A DNA stretch of 30,082 nt, taken from positions 1 to 30,082 of the forward strand of contig CAJPVJ010000195.1 in NCBI GenBank assembly GCA_905397405.1, written 5' to 3'. Below the pieces are notes generated by a model. That model saw only the letters and a list, made by a program, of their open reading frames with translations, did not search any database and was not told the origin of the DNA. The position numbers and the translations under genes were made by a program. Every line of letters begins with the position of its first letter. The first letter of the stretch is position 1. This DNA is from Oppiella nova. Taxonomy: Eukaryota; Arthropoda; Arachnida; Sarcoptiformes; Oppiidae. Positions 17,300 to 30,082 of this stretch are shown piece after piece.

Positions 17300-20200
17300 T
17301 CATAGGACAGCGCTTCGCAAGTAATTTGTTAAACACAACGACTTATTAAACTCTTTCGATAGTCTATCCCATAACTCATCAGTCATTTGGGATAACTGTT
17401 CGCACCGTGTCTTAAGGGCTTCATTGGTGACGATGTCTTCGGTGTGTATTTTGAGGAATAATCCCAAATATGACTGAATCAGTTCGAAGTCCTTATTAGT
17501 CTTAAGCGTCGCTTCCATTGCGTCCAAAAAATAGATCAACAGATTTGGCGAACCATTGAGTTGTGTGGATAGGGATCGGATCTCGGCGTCGATGGCTGAG
17601 GGACCCATCGTTTTAAGGAGATCCAGCAGTGGATCATAATTAGACTCATTCTCATGGCATGTAATGATTAACTTTCCAAACATTGAAATGGGTTTCAATT
17701 TGTCAACAATATGTGAATCAATTTGTTTGTCTTTATTCTTGTGGTCATCTTTGTCTTCGATGGCAAACTTGGGTTCGAGTCCCGCGACTGTCGGCAGAAA
17801 GAAGGGGGCGTTTTCGGGCTTATGTACCGGTTCTTTGGGTTTATTCCGTTTCTGTACACAAAAACAATTCATTAGATTTCAAGTAAAAAACAATTCAATC
17901 GAAACTAACTTTAATTAAATCCAAACACAAGAGATTTTTCCACTTCGAGTCCGGAAGCGACGACAATGTTATCAAGTCGTTAGCCAACTGTTCCGGTGAT
18001 TTATATACAACATCTTCATTGGTATCCATTTGTTCTACATCTTCGGTGCCATCGAATACGGCATTTGATTCAATCATTTCTTCCTCCTCTTCCTCATCGC
18101 TGCGAATAACCGGCATTTCCAGCAAAACAGGTTCAAAGTCTTGAGGCAATGGCCGCAGAGTGATGGGTGCGTACAGCGAGATGTTTGCCCACAAATAGAT
18201 GCCGACCTCTTCAGAGTGAGCCGTCGCCAAGAACTCACCGGTCGGTGACAGTGAGAGACTGACGCAAGGAGTGGACACACGAAAGGCGTCCACTAATAAA
18301 CCTAACGGCAGATCCCAGACACGGATAATGGAGTCCATACTGGAGGTGATGAGCCAACGGCTCTCGTTATTGAAGCACATGTCTGTCACGCGGTTCCCGT
18401 GCGGACCCAACACACGGATCGGTCGACGCATTTCGCAGTCAATTATATTTACGTAAAAGTTGTCTAAAGATACCGCTAATAGAGAGCTGTAAGAAAATGT
18501 TAGATAATGACCGATATTTAAAGTTTTATTATACGCTAATTGAATGCAAAACAAACCTCTCTTTATGTAAAACCAATTGACTGATGGGTGCGTCTAATGT
18601 CAGTTCACCTAACAATCCTTTGCCATTAAATCGCCAAAACTTTAATTTAGAGTCGTTGCCACCGCTTATGACAAACTGGTTGAGTCCATCACTGGCCACA
18701 CCTCTCACAGCACTTGCATGCGCTTAAATCAATTAAAAGTTTATGAACACCACTATATTCCTAAACATTATGCCATTAAATTACCTCTCTTGCCATAAGT
18801 GGCCCTATGAATGCCTGACTGTATGTTATACCGGTCGACATGACCCGTATTATAACCCATTGTCACAAAATTTCCACAACTACTCAAACACACGCACTGT
18901 TGACAAAATATTATGTAAATATGGGTAAAAAATGATTATTTCACACATCAGTCACATACCAGTGCCACAACATTGTATTGCCCGGCGAACCGTTGGTGCA
19001 ATAGTTTATGTTTACCCATACGGCAGTTGTCGAAGGACCAGGTGGTCACCGTATTAAGCCTCCGATGACACGCCGCTATACCATCCCATTCCTTCTCACG
19101 AGTGGTCTCTATATTACAAATGCAATCACAAATCAATTTGTCATCAAATTTATTGCAATGGTTTGCATACCGGCTGTGAAATCGACGATCGGTTTCATAC
19201 GGTGGGTGTCTTTGCGGACGCCTTTCTTTTTGGATAACTTTCTATTATATGAAGCGATTCCGAGGTTTCGATTCAATCGCTCCGAGAATATGGAAAACGC
19301 TCTCAAACTCGAGTCCAGACCAGCGCTCAAAACATACTGGCCTTTGAAGCCGTGAAACCGTATTCTTGTGGGCGGTTTCGTGTGCCCTTCGCGTTGATAC
19401 AGAATACGTCCGGTGCTGTCGGACTCATCGAAACACCAAATCTTCAGCGAATTATCCGTCGAATTGGTGACCAGCAGTGGTTCCCTTTCGATGAAAGTAG
19501 TGCCGACCACTTGTCCGCTATGAATGTGTCTCATCTGAGACTCGAGTCTCTTGTGCTCTAAATTCCAAACCGCCAAATGGCCGGACATTGAGGCCGACAC
19601 CATAAACGGTTGTCCATCGCTGCGAAAGCTCAGGCACTGCACTGAACCCCATTCCTGTCGAAACTTCATGAGTGTCTCATCGATGCGGAGGTTATGTATA
19701 TAAATGGATCCGTTCTCCAGACCGATGGCTACGATGTCGATGGCCGGCGCTTGAGATAACTGTGTCACTCGACTCTGCCATCCTTTGAACGTATGGATCA
19801 GTGTTTGTGTCCGAAGATTCCACAACTGAAGAGCTCCCTGTGCGGAACCGATCAGAATTTTGTTGATATAAGTGGACGGGTGTATGAGTGCCGTCATGCG
19901 GAACGACTCCTCATTGAATGGTAGGGTTAGTGTCTGCTCTTGAGTCCGGATCTCCCAAACCCTGAGTGTGTTTTCGGCGTCTATTGCTATCAAATGGGGA
20001 CCAAATGGCAGGACGTGTTCAACGGTCTGAAGGCATCCCACAAATGATCTGCATTTCTATACCATTACCACAAACTTTGTATTAATAATCCATTAATTGA
20101 TTCATATATTGGTATTCATTACCCATTTGTGGCCGTATTTCCAGCCGAAGATCTCGTTATCGGCAGCCGTGTAGACATACTTGGAATCGCTGGTCAAGAC

Positions 20201-20503
20201 ATTGATGTCGGACGCGTGGGCCACACCTGTCAACGAGTGTCAATGATAATTAAGATCACGAGGAATGAGTTGGTGGTAAGTATGGCGTGAAATACATGTC
20301 TCGATGAGTTTGAGTTTATGATTGAACACCAGAAACGTGTTGTTGGAGACCGTAATGACCCGGGTTTGAGACAATTTGTCGATATATCGCACGATGTGTG
20401 GCACGTGTGTCGACACCAGACCCACACTCTTGTAGCCCTCGAAGAGCTTGCTCTTCGTGTCCGTGGGATCAGTCATCGGTTGATTGTCTACTTCTTGAGT
20501 CAT
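17300..20503 (-). CDS. WDR36: WDR36/UTP21, U3 snoRNP-associated WD-repeat protein (eight exons, 917 aa)
   Basis: Component of the small-subunit processome (UTP-B module) needed for 18S rRNA maturation in the nucleolus. Exons: 20503-20296, 20226-20123, 20056-19171, 19108-18960, 18896-18785, 18722-18557, 18486-17910, 17851-17300. Introns are 58-70 bp with GT/AG ends, phases match throughout, and the product is 917 aa, within the usual family length. Two WD-repeat propellers are recognisable, with IHPSTYINKILIGSAQGALQ, ETLMKFRQEWG and EREPLLVTNSTDNSLKIW in the first and RWLITSSMDSIIRVWDLP and GIYLWANISLY in the second. Then come a long acidic stretch, KRNKPKEP and APFFLPTV, and the family's helical C-terminus ending CLTNYLRSAVL. 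I chose the ATG at 20503 (A at -3); an in-frame ATG at 20563 has a weaker context. It faces INTS10 with 25 bases between stop codons. Confidence 0.95.
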
Positions 20504-20791
20504 ACTTTGATTTGTAATTAAATTTAACACTACTTTCAGATGACATGTGTTTGTGTTTACCATTCAAAGCATGTGTTTTCCCATACTATCCATAAATGAC
20601 GTTAAGTTACGAAACTTTTTTCAATTGATTACGAGAATTGTAATAAAAGTTTTATTCAATTATTTTTATGCATTTATTTTAGAAATTAATTATTTTTCTA
20701 ATTTATTACTATTAGATACGATACCAATGGATGAGTTATCGGTGTATAGGCTATAAATGGAGATGTGTTTAGTAATTAGTTTTTATTTTAT
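20504..20791. other. spacer between UTP21 start and FASTK-family stop
   Basis: 288 bases, AT-rich, both neighbours on the minus strand. It must hold the UTP21 promoter and the 3' UTR of the gene at 20792-22616. A minus-strand AATAAA (20787-20782) begins almost at that gene's stop codon. No other gene. Confidence 0.5.
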
Positions 20792-22616
20792 TTAGTTTTC
20801 AAACCTTTTCTCAAACAAGTGATTGATATTTAGTTCGTTATTTAAAAATTGTTTGATTTGTCCGTAACCTAAACAATACAATCGAAAGCCAAGTCGTTGT
20901 AACAGTCGGATCTGTAGGGAAGGGATGGCTCTTAGGATGGATCTGTCATTAAGTGAATAATCATTGTTATGAATGACATGAATGGCAGAGTAGTCGGCGA
21001 ACATCCCTTCCCTCAGTTCATTCGTATCGCAATTGAATGAAAAATCAATTGATTTGTTATTAATGACAAGAATTGGTTGAGTAGTGAATGGGAATACTTG
21101 ACACAAATGCACTTTCGATGGACTTAATTGCGTTTTCAATGTCTCATACAATTGATATATGGGTCCCAATCCCCCTCTCTTAGTGTATGCTTTAAGTCTT
21201 ATTCCACTTAATTGTTTGCCTTTCAATAAGATATGAGAAAATTCGTCATATTTATCGATTGAAAGACAAGTATTCAGTATTAAAAGATATGTCTTAAAGT
21301 CCGGATTCACTGACTCTGTGGGACATAAAAAACAAAACTTCTTATAAAACTTAAGTATCAATCAAATCTATTTGAGACTCACTTTCAATCACATGAATAG
21401 AGTTGGAATCAAAACAGCGTTCAATCAAATCTTTCGGAAAGTATTGGTTACAACAAAAATGAGTCAAAATGTTTGGTAAATATTCAATTAACTGATCACA
21501 ACTTGCAATATATTTACTAATATTGTCTAAAGTGGTGACAGGGATGTCATGATGGAAATCATTAGCACATAATAGCAATCTATCAATATATTTATCCCGA
21601 AACATCTTATGGATGTCATCCCGTGGTGTTGCCTCTAATTGACTGAACGTCTCGTCAATTATTGTCTTATCATAAAGTTTGGTCTCATTTAAGAGTCTAA
21701 TCAATTGGATCAATACAAACACATTATTATTAGACAATTGTTTGTACTTTTCGATCAGTTTATAGACTTCTCGTTTGTATATGAAATCATAGGAAAAGCG
21801 AATGGCTTTCAAAATATCTGTTTTCGTAAAACTATTTGTTTGACTAGAGATCGATGACAATGTCTTGTGGATCACCGCACGGAACAAGAGATGCGTGAGT
21901 TTAGTGTCAGTCTTCAGGAACGACATGCAGACGATCGCCATCTCATCCAAAGTCATACCATCGATGAGGCGCTCGGTTTGCCGACAGATATATGACATGT
22001 ATTTGTCATCGACTATGCGGTAGATATTGAGATAATACAGGATTTGAAGCAATTCTTGTTTCGATAGATCCAGTTGTCTATCGGCTATCACTTTCACCAA
22101 TAGTTTATTATATTTACAATATTTAGCGACATTTAGACCGCAGAAGAGGTTCGCGATCACCAGCTTTTGCCACAACTCTTCGTGAGTATCAACCGCGGCG
22201 TTCATCTCAAGTCGATGTGTCAACTCGTTGTCCAAATTCATCCACATTTTCATGACATTTGATTGAAAGCTATTGTTATTAGTTTGCCATAAAGTGATGG
22301 TTCTTAAGCACGAGATCAGATGAGAGTCCGATAGTGTGGACAACACTTTCACCAACCGATGCATCTTGAGGTCAAAGAAGGCGTAATATTTGGGACAAAT
22401 GGTAATGAAATCCCAGTATATCTTCGACAAGTTTTTGTCACTTATAGCACTTCCACGCAAGTGATGATCACTCGTGAGTGCCATCGACTCTATCACACGC
22501 ATGGCATTGCGATTGTGGTTAAATTGATCCCAATTTCGCACCACTCGTCCTATCGATAAATATCTTCTCAAACAACGCCTTGAATTGTGGATCAAATGCA
22601 TCCGAAACCTAATCAT
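20792..22616 (-). CDS. FASTK-family mitochondrial RNA-binding protein with RAP domain (two exons, 585 aa)
   Basis: Exon 1 is 22616-21383 and exon 2 21315-20792, with a 67-bp intron (GTGAGT..CACAG) in phase 1. The N-terminus (MIRFRMHLIHNSRRCLRRYL) is Arg-rich and lacks acids, as expected for a mitochondrial targeting peptide. The middle is helical repeats of the FAST_1/FAST_2 type, with LDEMAIVCMSFLKTDTKL and a paired motif before the intron. The C-terminus has a RAP-domain pattern: SAIHVIHN, then RLLQRLGFRLYCLGYGQIKQF. Animal FASTK proteins process and stabilise mitochondrial mRNAs and rRNA; which of FASTKD1-5 this matches cannot be told by eye. The frame is open ten codons upstream, but the first ATG is at 22616. 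It shares a 308-bp divergent promoter with the gene at 22925. Confidence 0.82.
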
Positions 22617-22740
22617 AATATCACACAAACGGATCCCAAACCACACAAAGTCGTTGAGTTTTGTTTCTTAGATATCATATCAATAGACAACTGGTGTCTC
22701 ATAAATAACGTTACGCTTGAAGTGAAGCCCTGAATGTGTG

Positions 22741-22759
22741 TCACGTGTCAAACACGTGA
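22741..22759. promoter_or_regulatory. paired E-box palindrome in bidirectional promoter
   Basis: TCACGTGT (22741-22748), CAA, ACACGTGA (22752-22759): two CACGTG E-boxes in perfect inverted arrangement, 125 and 166 bp from the two divergent start codons. CACGTG is bound by bHLH-zip factors such as USF, Myc/Max and MITF/TFE. Confidence 0.5.
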
Positions 22760-22924
22760 GGCGTTTGTGACTCCCTTTCACTCAATTGATGCCATTATTT
22801 ATGGGCTTTCGGTGAATGTTATGACGAAATGTTGACAAAAATGACTCAATGTTTACATCTCTTGGACACCAAATAAAGACAATTATCTGACACCTGATCC
22901 ATGGTTTGAATTAACACACAGACA

Positions 22925-24967
22925 ATGAGTACGCCGGCGGATCACCGGAAGATAATCACCGATAGAGTGGAGAAGATGTCGCCGACGGATGGCATCCGAT
23001 ATCTGCTGCAAGAAGTGGCGAAATCGCAGACCAATGCCCGCGACATCGAAAACATCACCGAAAAGGTGCTGAAGGAGAGGGAAGTGGTTATGTATGAGCT
23101 GAAGAAGTATCAGCACGTGTACCAGACTTACCACCAGTTGGAGAGCCGTTTCGTGCAGCTGCTCAACAAGAAGCAGGAGTTGTCTCATCACCGGTTGTTC
23201 CTCTTCAGCAGTATTAAGAAACTCCAGAAACAGTTGGATGTGACTAATCAGAGCAATGGTGGACCACCGGAACCCCTGCCCATCCCCGATCCCTTACCAC
23301 CAGTTCCTGAATGCCTTAAAAAGCCTCACTTAAGCCCTATTCCTCCGCCAATACCGACACCACATCGACTGTTGCCTGAGTTGGAGTGTCTGCCCGACAG
23401 ACCACCGATTAATAGGCATAACCCCATTAAGAGGAATGTGTCCACACCTAAGACACCCATTGGATCCAATTTTAAGACACCCTTTAACCACATTAACAAA
23501 AGAGGTCGCATAAGTCGGTTCCAACCAATAAATTTTGTCAGTACAGACACATACATTGATCCCAACTCTAAGATTGCCATCAATTCTAATGATAACAATA
23601 CTAATGTCAAGACTCCGTCCATTGATACCAATTCTACCACTTCTTTGACTCAAAATGTTGACCAAAATATGGACCTTAAAGTGAATCCCAGAAGGAAATC
23701 ATCTGAAGATAAAAGTGGACAATTGGATGATAACTACTCCAATATCTCAAACAGAAGTGCTAATGGATGGGAGACTAAGCCCACAGACTATGACAACGAG
23801 CTTAAGATATCTGAAGAAATGGATCACGAGTTGAGCGAAGAGAATGCCATTCAAAAGCAGTCAGACATTAGATCTCAAAGACGTGATTCAAATAAGAAAA
23901 GAGTTGATAAGACTCTCCATAAGAGTGACAATAATTTGCAAAAGAGAGACAATAGTTTGGAAATGAGTGACAACTCACACATCAAGAGATTGAGACACAA
24001 ATACAATGAATGCGATGACAAACACATGTTTGAAGAGCGAAACGCCGGTAAACGCACAGACAGTCGTGAAAGTGATCACAAAAGTGGTGAACAGTATTAT
24101 CACAAGAAAACGAAAAGTCGTGTCAATGATATCAATGAAAGGCAAAGACCACAGAAAGAGAGGTCACGAACTCCTAAGCAGTCAAATCAAAGTCAATCTC
24201 AAGACTCGGATCGGGTTCGAGACAAAGTGGTGCCGAAGAAAAAGAGAGAAAAAAGTGAAAAGCGTTCAAAAACTACGGATAAGAAGGAGAAGAAGGGTTC
24301 GACGAAACATAAGTCACACCAAAGCCATAGATCTAAGAGTTCTTCAAAGTCTTCTCTTGAGTCTAAAAGTCATGAGAAGAGTTCACATGAAGTGTTGAAC
24401 TTAAGAACTGACTCAAGAAACGGCACCAAAAGTGAAAGAAATGACAAGACATCTGATAAGATAAGGGATCGTAAAACGATTAACAGTGAGGTTATAGTGA
24501 GGAGTGTTTTGTCAAAAGTGGAGAAAATTACGATAAAAGAGTCGACAAATGGTGTGACAAAAGATGATACAAATGAAGTGAAACCTAAATGTGATGACAA
24601 AACCGGTAATCAATCGATAGCTTCAATAGTTTCTCGTAAAAATACAACTATTGAGCCAATGATTGAGCCCAAGGCTCAGGCCACAACTCCTACTAAACCT
24701 GTGGTCACTGATAGCAAACCAATTGGCACTGATTGCAAACCTATGAGTCTAAACACCTCATTATCATCAGGCAAACGCTCAAGATTAATGTTTAAACTCC
24801 AGCGTAACAATGTTTTCAGTCAGGTTTTGTCACAAAATGTTCAAAATAATACCATTAGTAGCGATGAGAGTAAGAGAAAAGTTTTAATACAACGAAAACT
24901 GTCGAAAGAGTTGCTGCAAAAGAAAGCAGTGAAAAAGTTGTCCGCAATTAACACTATAATTAATTGA
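22925..24967 (+). CDS. uncharacterised coiled-coil, Lys/Ser-rich disordered protein (680 aa)
   Basis: Single-exon ORF from the ATG at 22925. I do not recognise the family. Residues 1-107 look helical and coiled-coil forming (KVLKEREVVMYELKKYQHVY, LNKKQEL). Residues 112-170 are Pro-rich (PPEPLPIPDPLPPVPE). The rest is low complexity: Asn/Ser/Thr-rich, then SDN-type short repeats at about 333-352, then a very basic Lys/Ser/Arg/His stretch at about 435-490 (KKKREKSEKRSKTTDKKEK), and a moderately ordered, basic C-terminus (KRSRLMFKLQRNNVF, QRKLSKELLQKKAVKK). The composition suggests a nuclear RNA- or chromatin-associated scaffold, by inference only. An AATAAA at 25124-25129 would end it 85 bases before the next gene's start. 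Confidence 0.8.
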   Translation: MSTPADHRKIITDRVEKMSPTDGIRYLLQEVAKSQTNARDIENITEKVLKEREVVMYELKKYQHVYQTYHQLESRFVQLLNKKQELSHHRLFLFSSIKKLQKQLDVTNQSNGGPPEPLPIPDPLPPVPECLKKPHLSPIPPPIPTPHRLLPELECLPDRPPINRHNPIKRNVSTPKTPIGSNFKTPFNHINKRGRISRFQPINFVSTDTYIDPNSKIAINSNDNNTNVKTPSIDTNSTTSLTQNVDQNMDLKVNPRRKSSEDKSGQLDDNYSNISNRSANGWETKPTDYDNELKISEEMDHELSEENAIQKQSDIRSQRRDSNKKRVDKTLHKSDNNLQKRDNSLEMSDNSHIKRLRHKYNECDDKHMFEERNAGKRTDSRESDHKSGEQYYHKKTKSRVNDINERQRPQKERSRTPKQSNQSQSQDSDRVRDKVVPKKKREKSEKRSKTTDKKEKKGSTKHKSHQSHRSKSSSKSSLESKSHEKSSHEVLNLRTDSRNGTKSERNDKTSDKIRDRKTINSEVIVRSVLSKVEKITIKESTNGVTKDDTNEVKPKCDDKTGNQSIASIVSRKNTTIEPMIEPKAQATTPTKPVVTDSKPIGTDCKPMSLNTSLSSGKRSRLMFKLQRNNVFSQVLSQNVQNNTISSDESKRKVLIQRKLSKELLQKKAVKKLSAINTIIN

Positions 24968-25123
24968 ATGCTTTAGTAATTAGTGCTGTATTTAAATTAT
25001 TTAATTTTTAATATTTACTTAATTGTCTGAAACTCTGAATAATAATTATATAAAATATGTTTTTGATTAATGTGTGAATTATGAATTTGAATTGTGAATT
25101 ATGAAGTAATAATTTGAAAAACC

Positions 25124-25129
25124 AATAAA
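25124..25129 (+). terminator. AATAAA polyadenylation signal
   Basis: Canonical hexamer about 157 bases after the stop of the coiled-coil gene and 85 bases before the start of the zinc-finger gene on the same strand. Confidence 0.6.
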
Positions 25130-25213
25130 ACTACTGCTTTTTGGATATATTTAAGTGCTATTTACGGTATATTTTTAATTGTATTTATTATCGACTCAAT
25201 TGCTATCAAAGTA

Positions 25214-25813
25214 ATGGCAGCTAAAAAGCCGAGAGTAGGCGCGACCATAATACCCGACTTGTCCGAGAAGTTGGAGCGCCTTAAGAGGGGACTGATTGCG
25301 GACACAGTGCCCATAGCATCCCGGCGCTACCCAAACTACAAGGAGTCTCAGATCAGGCGTAGCCTAAAAAGCGGTCGTTTCGCCACATTTGGTCCCTTAC
25401 GGGTGCGAAGCAAACCCTTTAGACAGGCTGTGTGTCGATACGCACCGCCCTATTACTTCTGGCACAACGAGTACATGAGAAGAAAGAAACCCAAACCACT
25501 GGTGCCGGCGGACGTCGTCAAGACTGATCCCACGGAAGCTGATCCCGACGGTGACGTGACCTGTATCTGGTGCGATGAAAGGGTGCCTTTCGGTGACTAC
25601 ACGGACCACAAGGCAAAGCAATGCAAAAAGAGGTCTCAATTCAAGGGTTGGGGTTATTATCAGTGCTTCATATGTAGGGATGGCTTCCTCGATGCTAAGA
25701 GTTTTGACGAGCACTACGACCAACACTTCCCCTTTCAAGTGGTCGGTTGCAACCAAAAGCCTAGTCATCCCATTATCTGCAGAGATCACGCCAAACGCAA
25801 CAAATGGCTGTAA
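25214..25813 (+). CDS. uncharacterised small zinc-finger protein (199 aa)
   Basis: Single-exon ORF from the ATG at 25214 to TAA at 25813. The N-terminal half is basic (Arg/Lys-rich, MAAKKPRVGA) with an aromatic patch (YAPPYYFWHNEY, about 76-87). The C-terminal half has two zinc-binding patterns: C117-x2-C120-x11-H132-x4-C137, and C151-x2-C154-x12-H167-x3-H171, the latter a near-classical C2H2 spacing. C179, C189 and H192 may form a further site. I recognise no named family. Fingers plus a basic N-terminus suggest nucleic-acid binding, by inference. Codon composition is like its neighbours and there is no sign of transfer. Confidence 0.8.
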   Translation: MAAKKPRVGATIIPDLSEKLERLKRGLIADTVPIASRRYPNYKESQIRRSLKSGRFATFGPLRVRSKPFRQAVCRYAPPYYFWHNEYMRRKKPKPLVPADVVKTDPTEADPDGDVTCIWCDERVPFGDYTDHKAKQCKKRSQFKGWGYYQCFICRDGFLDAKSFDEHYDQHFPFQVVGCNQKPSHPIICRDHAKRNKWL

Positions 25814-26152
25814 TCTTGTGTCAAGTTTTTGTTATATTATATTAAGTGTTGTTTTCTGTAAGAAATTCTCAATTCTTAACATTTTTGTTATATTATCTCA
25901 ATTTTTAACCGACTTTTAATAAGTTTTTTATATTTCAACTGTTTTTTATTATATCAATATTTTCTTAATGTGTAATTAGTATAAAATTCAACGAATGTGT
26001 AAAATTAATTTCAACGACTGTTTCATAATCAGTATTAAAATAATTATTGTATTAAAAATAAAATGTAATTATAGTTATAAATAAATGAAAAGTAGATACG
26101 ATTAGCGAAAAAATAATGTGTTTAAAAAAACTTTTACTCAATATCCAAACCC
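25814..26152. other. convergent 3' spacer, zinc-finger gene / ABCC
   Basis: 339 bases of AT-rich sequence. It has a plus-strand AATAAA at 26057-26062 (zinc-finger gene) and a minus-strand AATAAA at 25950-25945 (ABCC gene). If both are used, the two 3' UTRs overlap in antisense by about 110 bases. Nothing else is visible. Confidence 0.5.
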
Positions 26153-30054
<3,902 letters not shown>

Positions 30055-30082
30055 CTGATCATTAAAAAAAACTTATATTAAA

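Noticed and set aside
17768-17785. GGGTTCGAGTCCCGCG, resembling a tRNA T-arm/B box
   Set aside because: It lies inside UTP21 exon 8 (coding for GLEPKF on the minus strand), with no acceptor stem or A box around it.
23326-23665. Minus-strand ORFs of 104 and 111 aa
   Set aside because: Antisense shadows of the repetitive coding sequence of the coiled-coil gene.

Overview
This is eukaryotic nuclear DNA: coding exons of balanced base composition sit in very AT-rich spacers, most introns are 58-82 bp with GT/AG ends, and every recognised protein is animal. The compact layout, tiny introns and single-exon tandem tetraspanins suggest a small arthropod genome. A mite or other chelicerate is my guess, but nothing here proves it. 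The sequence reads as a short-read draft assembly: two single-N joins are flanked by the same sequence on both sides (135 and 180 bp), and one gene carries two immediate 128-bp duplications that break its frame.

Layout: 1-2600 is AT-rich, with a possible 3' exon at the very edge, a hairpin cluster of heat-shock-element-like palindromes and a MITE-like inverted-repeat element. 2661-6898 holds three tandem single-exon tetraspanin genes on the minus strand, the first frameshifted before its last membrane segment; all three share a conserved upstream block. 7962-10861 is a five-exon iduronate-2-sulfatase (plus). 11096-13386 is an RBM33-like RNA-binding protein (minus, two exons). 14759-17274 is INTS10 of the Integrator complex (plus, three exons once the duplications are collapsed). 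17300-20503 is WDR36/UTP21 of the small-subunit processome (minus, eight exons), ending tail-to-tail 25 bp from INTS10. 20792-22616 is a mitochondrial FASTK-family protein with a RAP domain (minus, two exons). 22925-24967 and 25214-25813 (plus) are single-exon proteins I cannot name: a coiled-coil/disordered Lys-Ser-rich protein and a small zinc-finger protein. 26153-30054 is the 3' part of an MRP1-like ABCC transporter (minus), running off the right edge, with both nucleotide-binding domains clear but three stretches full of stops and frame changes.

Apart from the tetraspanin array the genes are not a functional cluster. They are mostly housekeeping genes packed head-to-head or tail-to-tail: RNA processing (INTS10, RBM33), ribosome biogenesis (UTP21), mitochondrial RNA (FASTK family) and lysosomal glycosaminoglycan breakdown (IDS). 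I see no new multi-gene system. The items most worth following are the tetraspanin array with its shared upstream module, the paired CACGTG palindrome in the shared promoter near 22.75 kb, the two unnamed proteins, the MITE-like element, and the interlocked INTS10/UTP21 3' ends. The assembly duplications need correcting before any gene model here is used.
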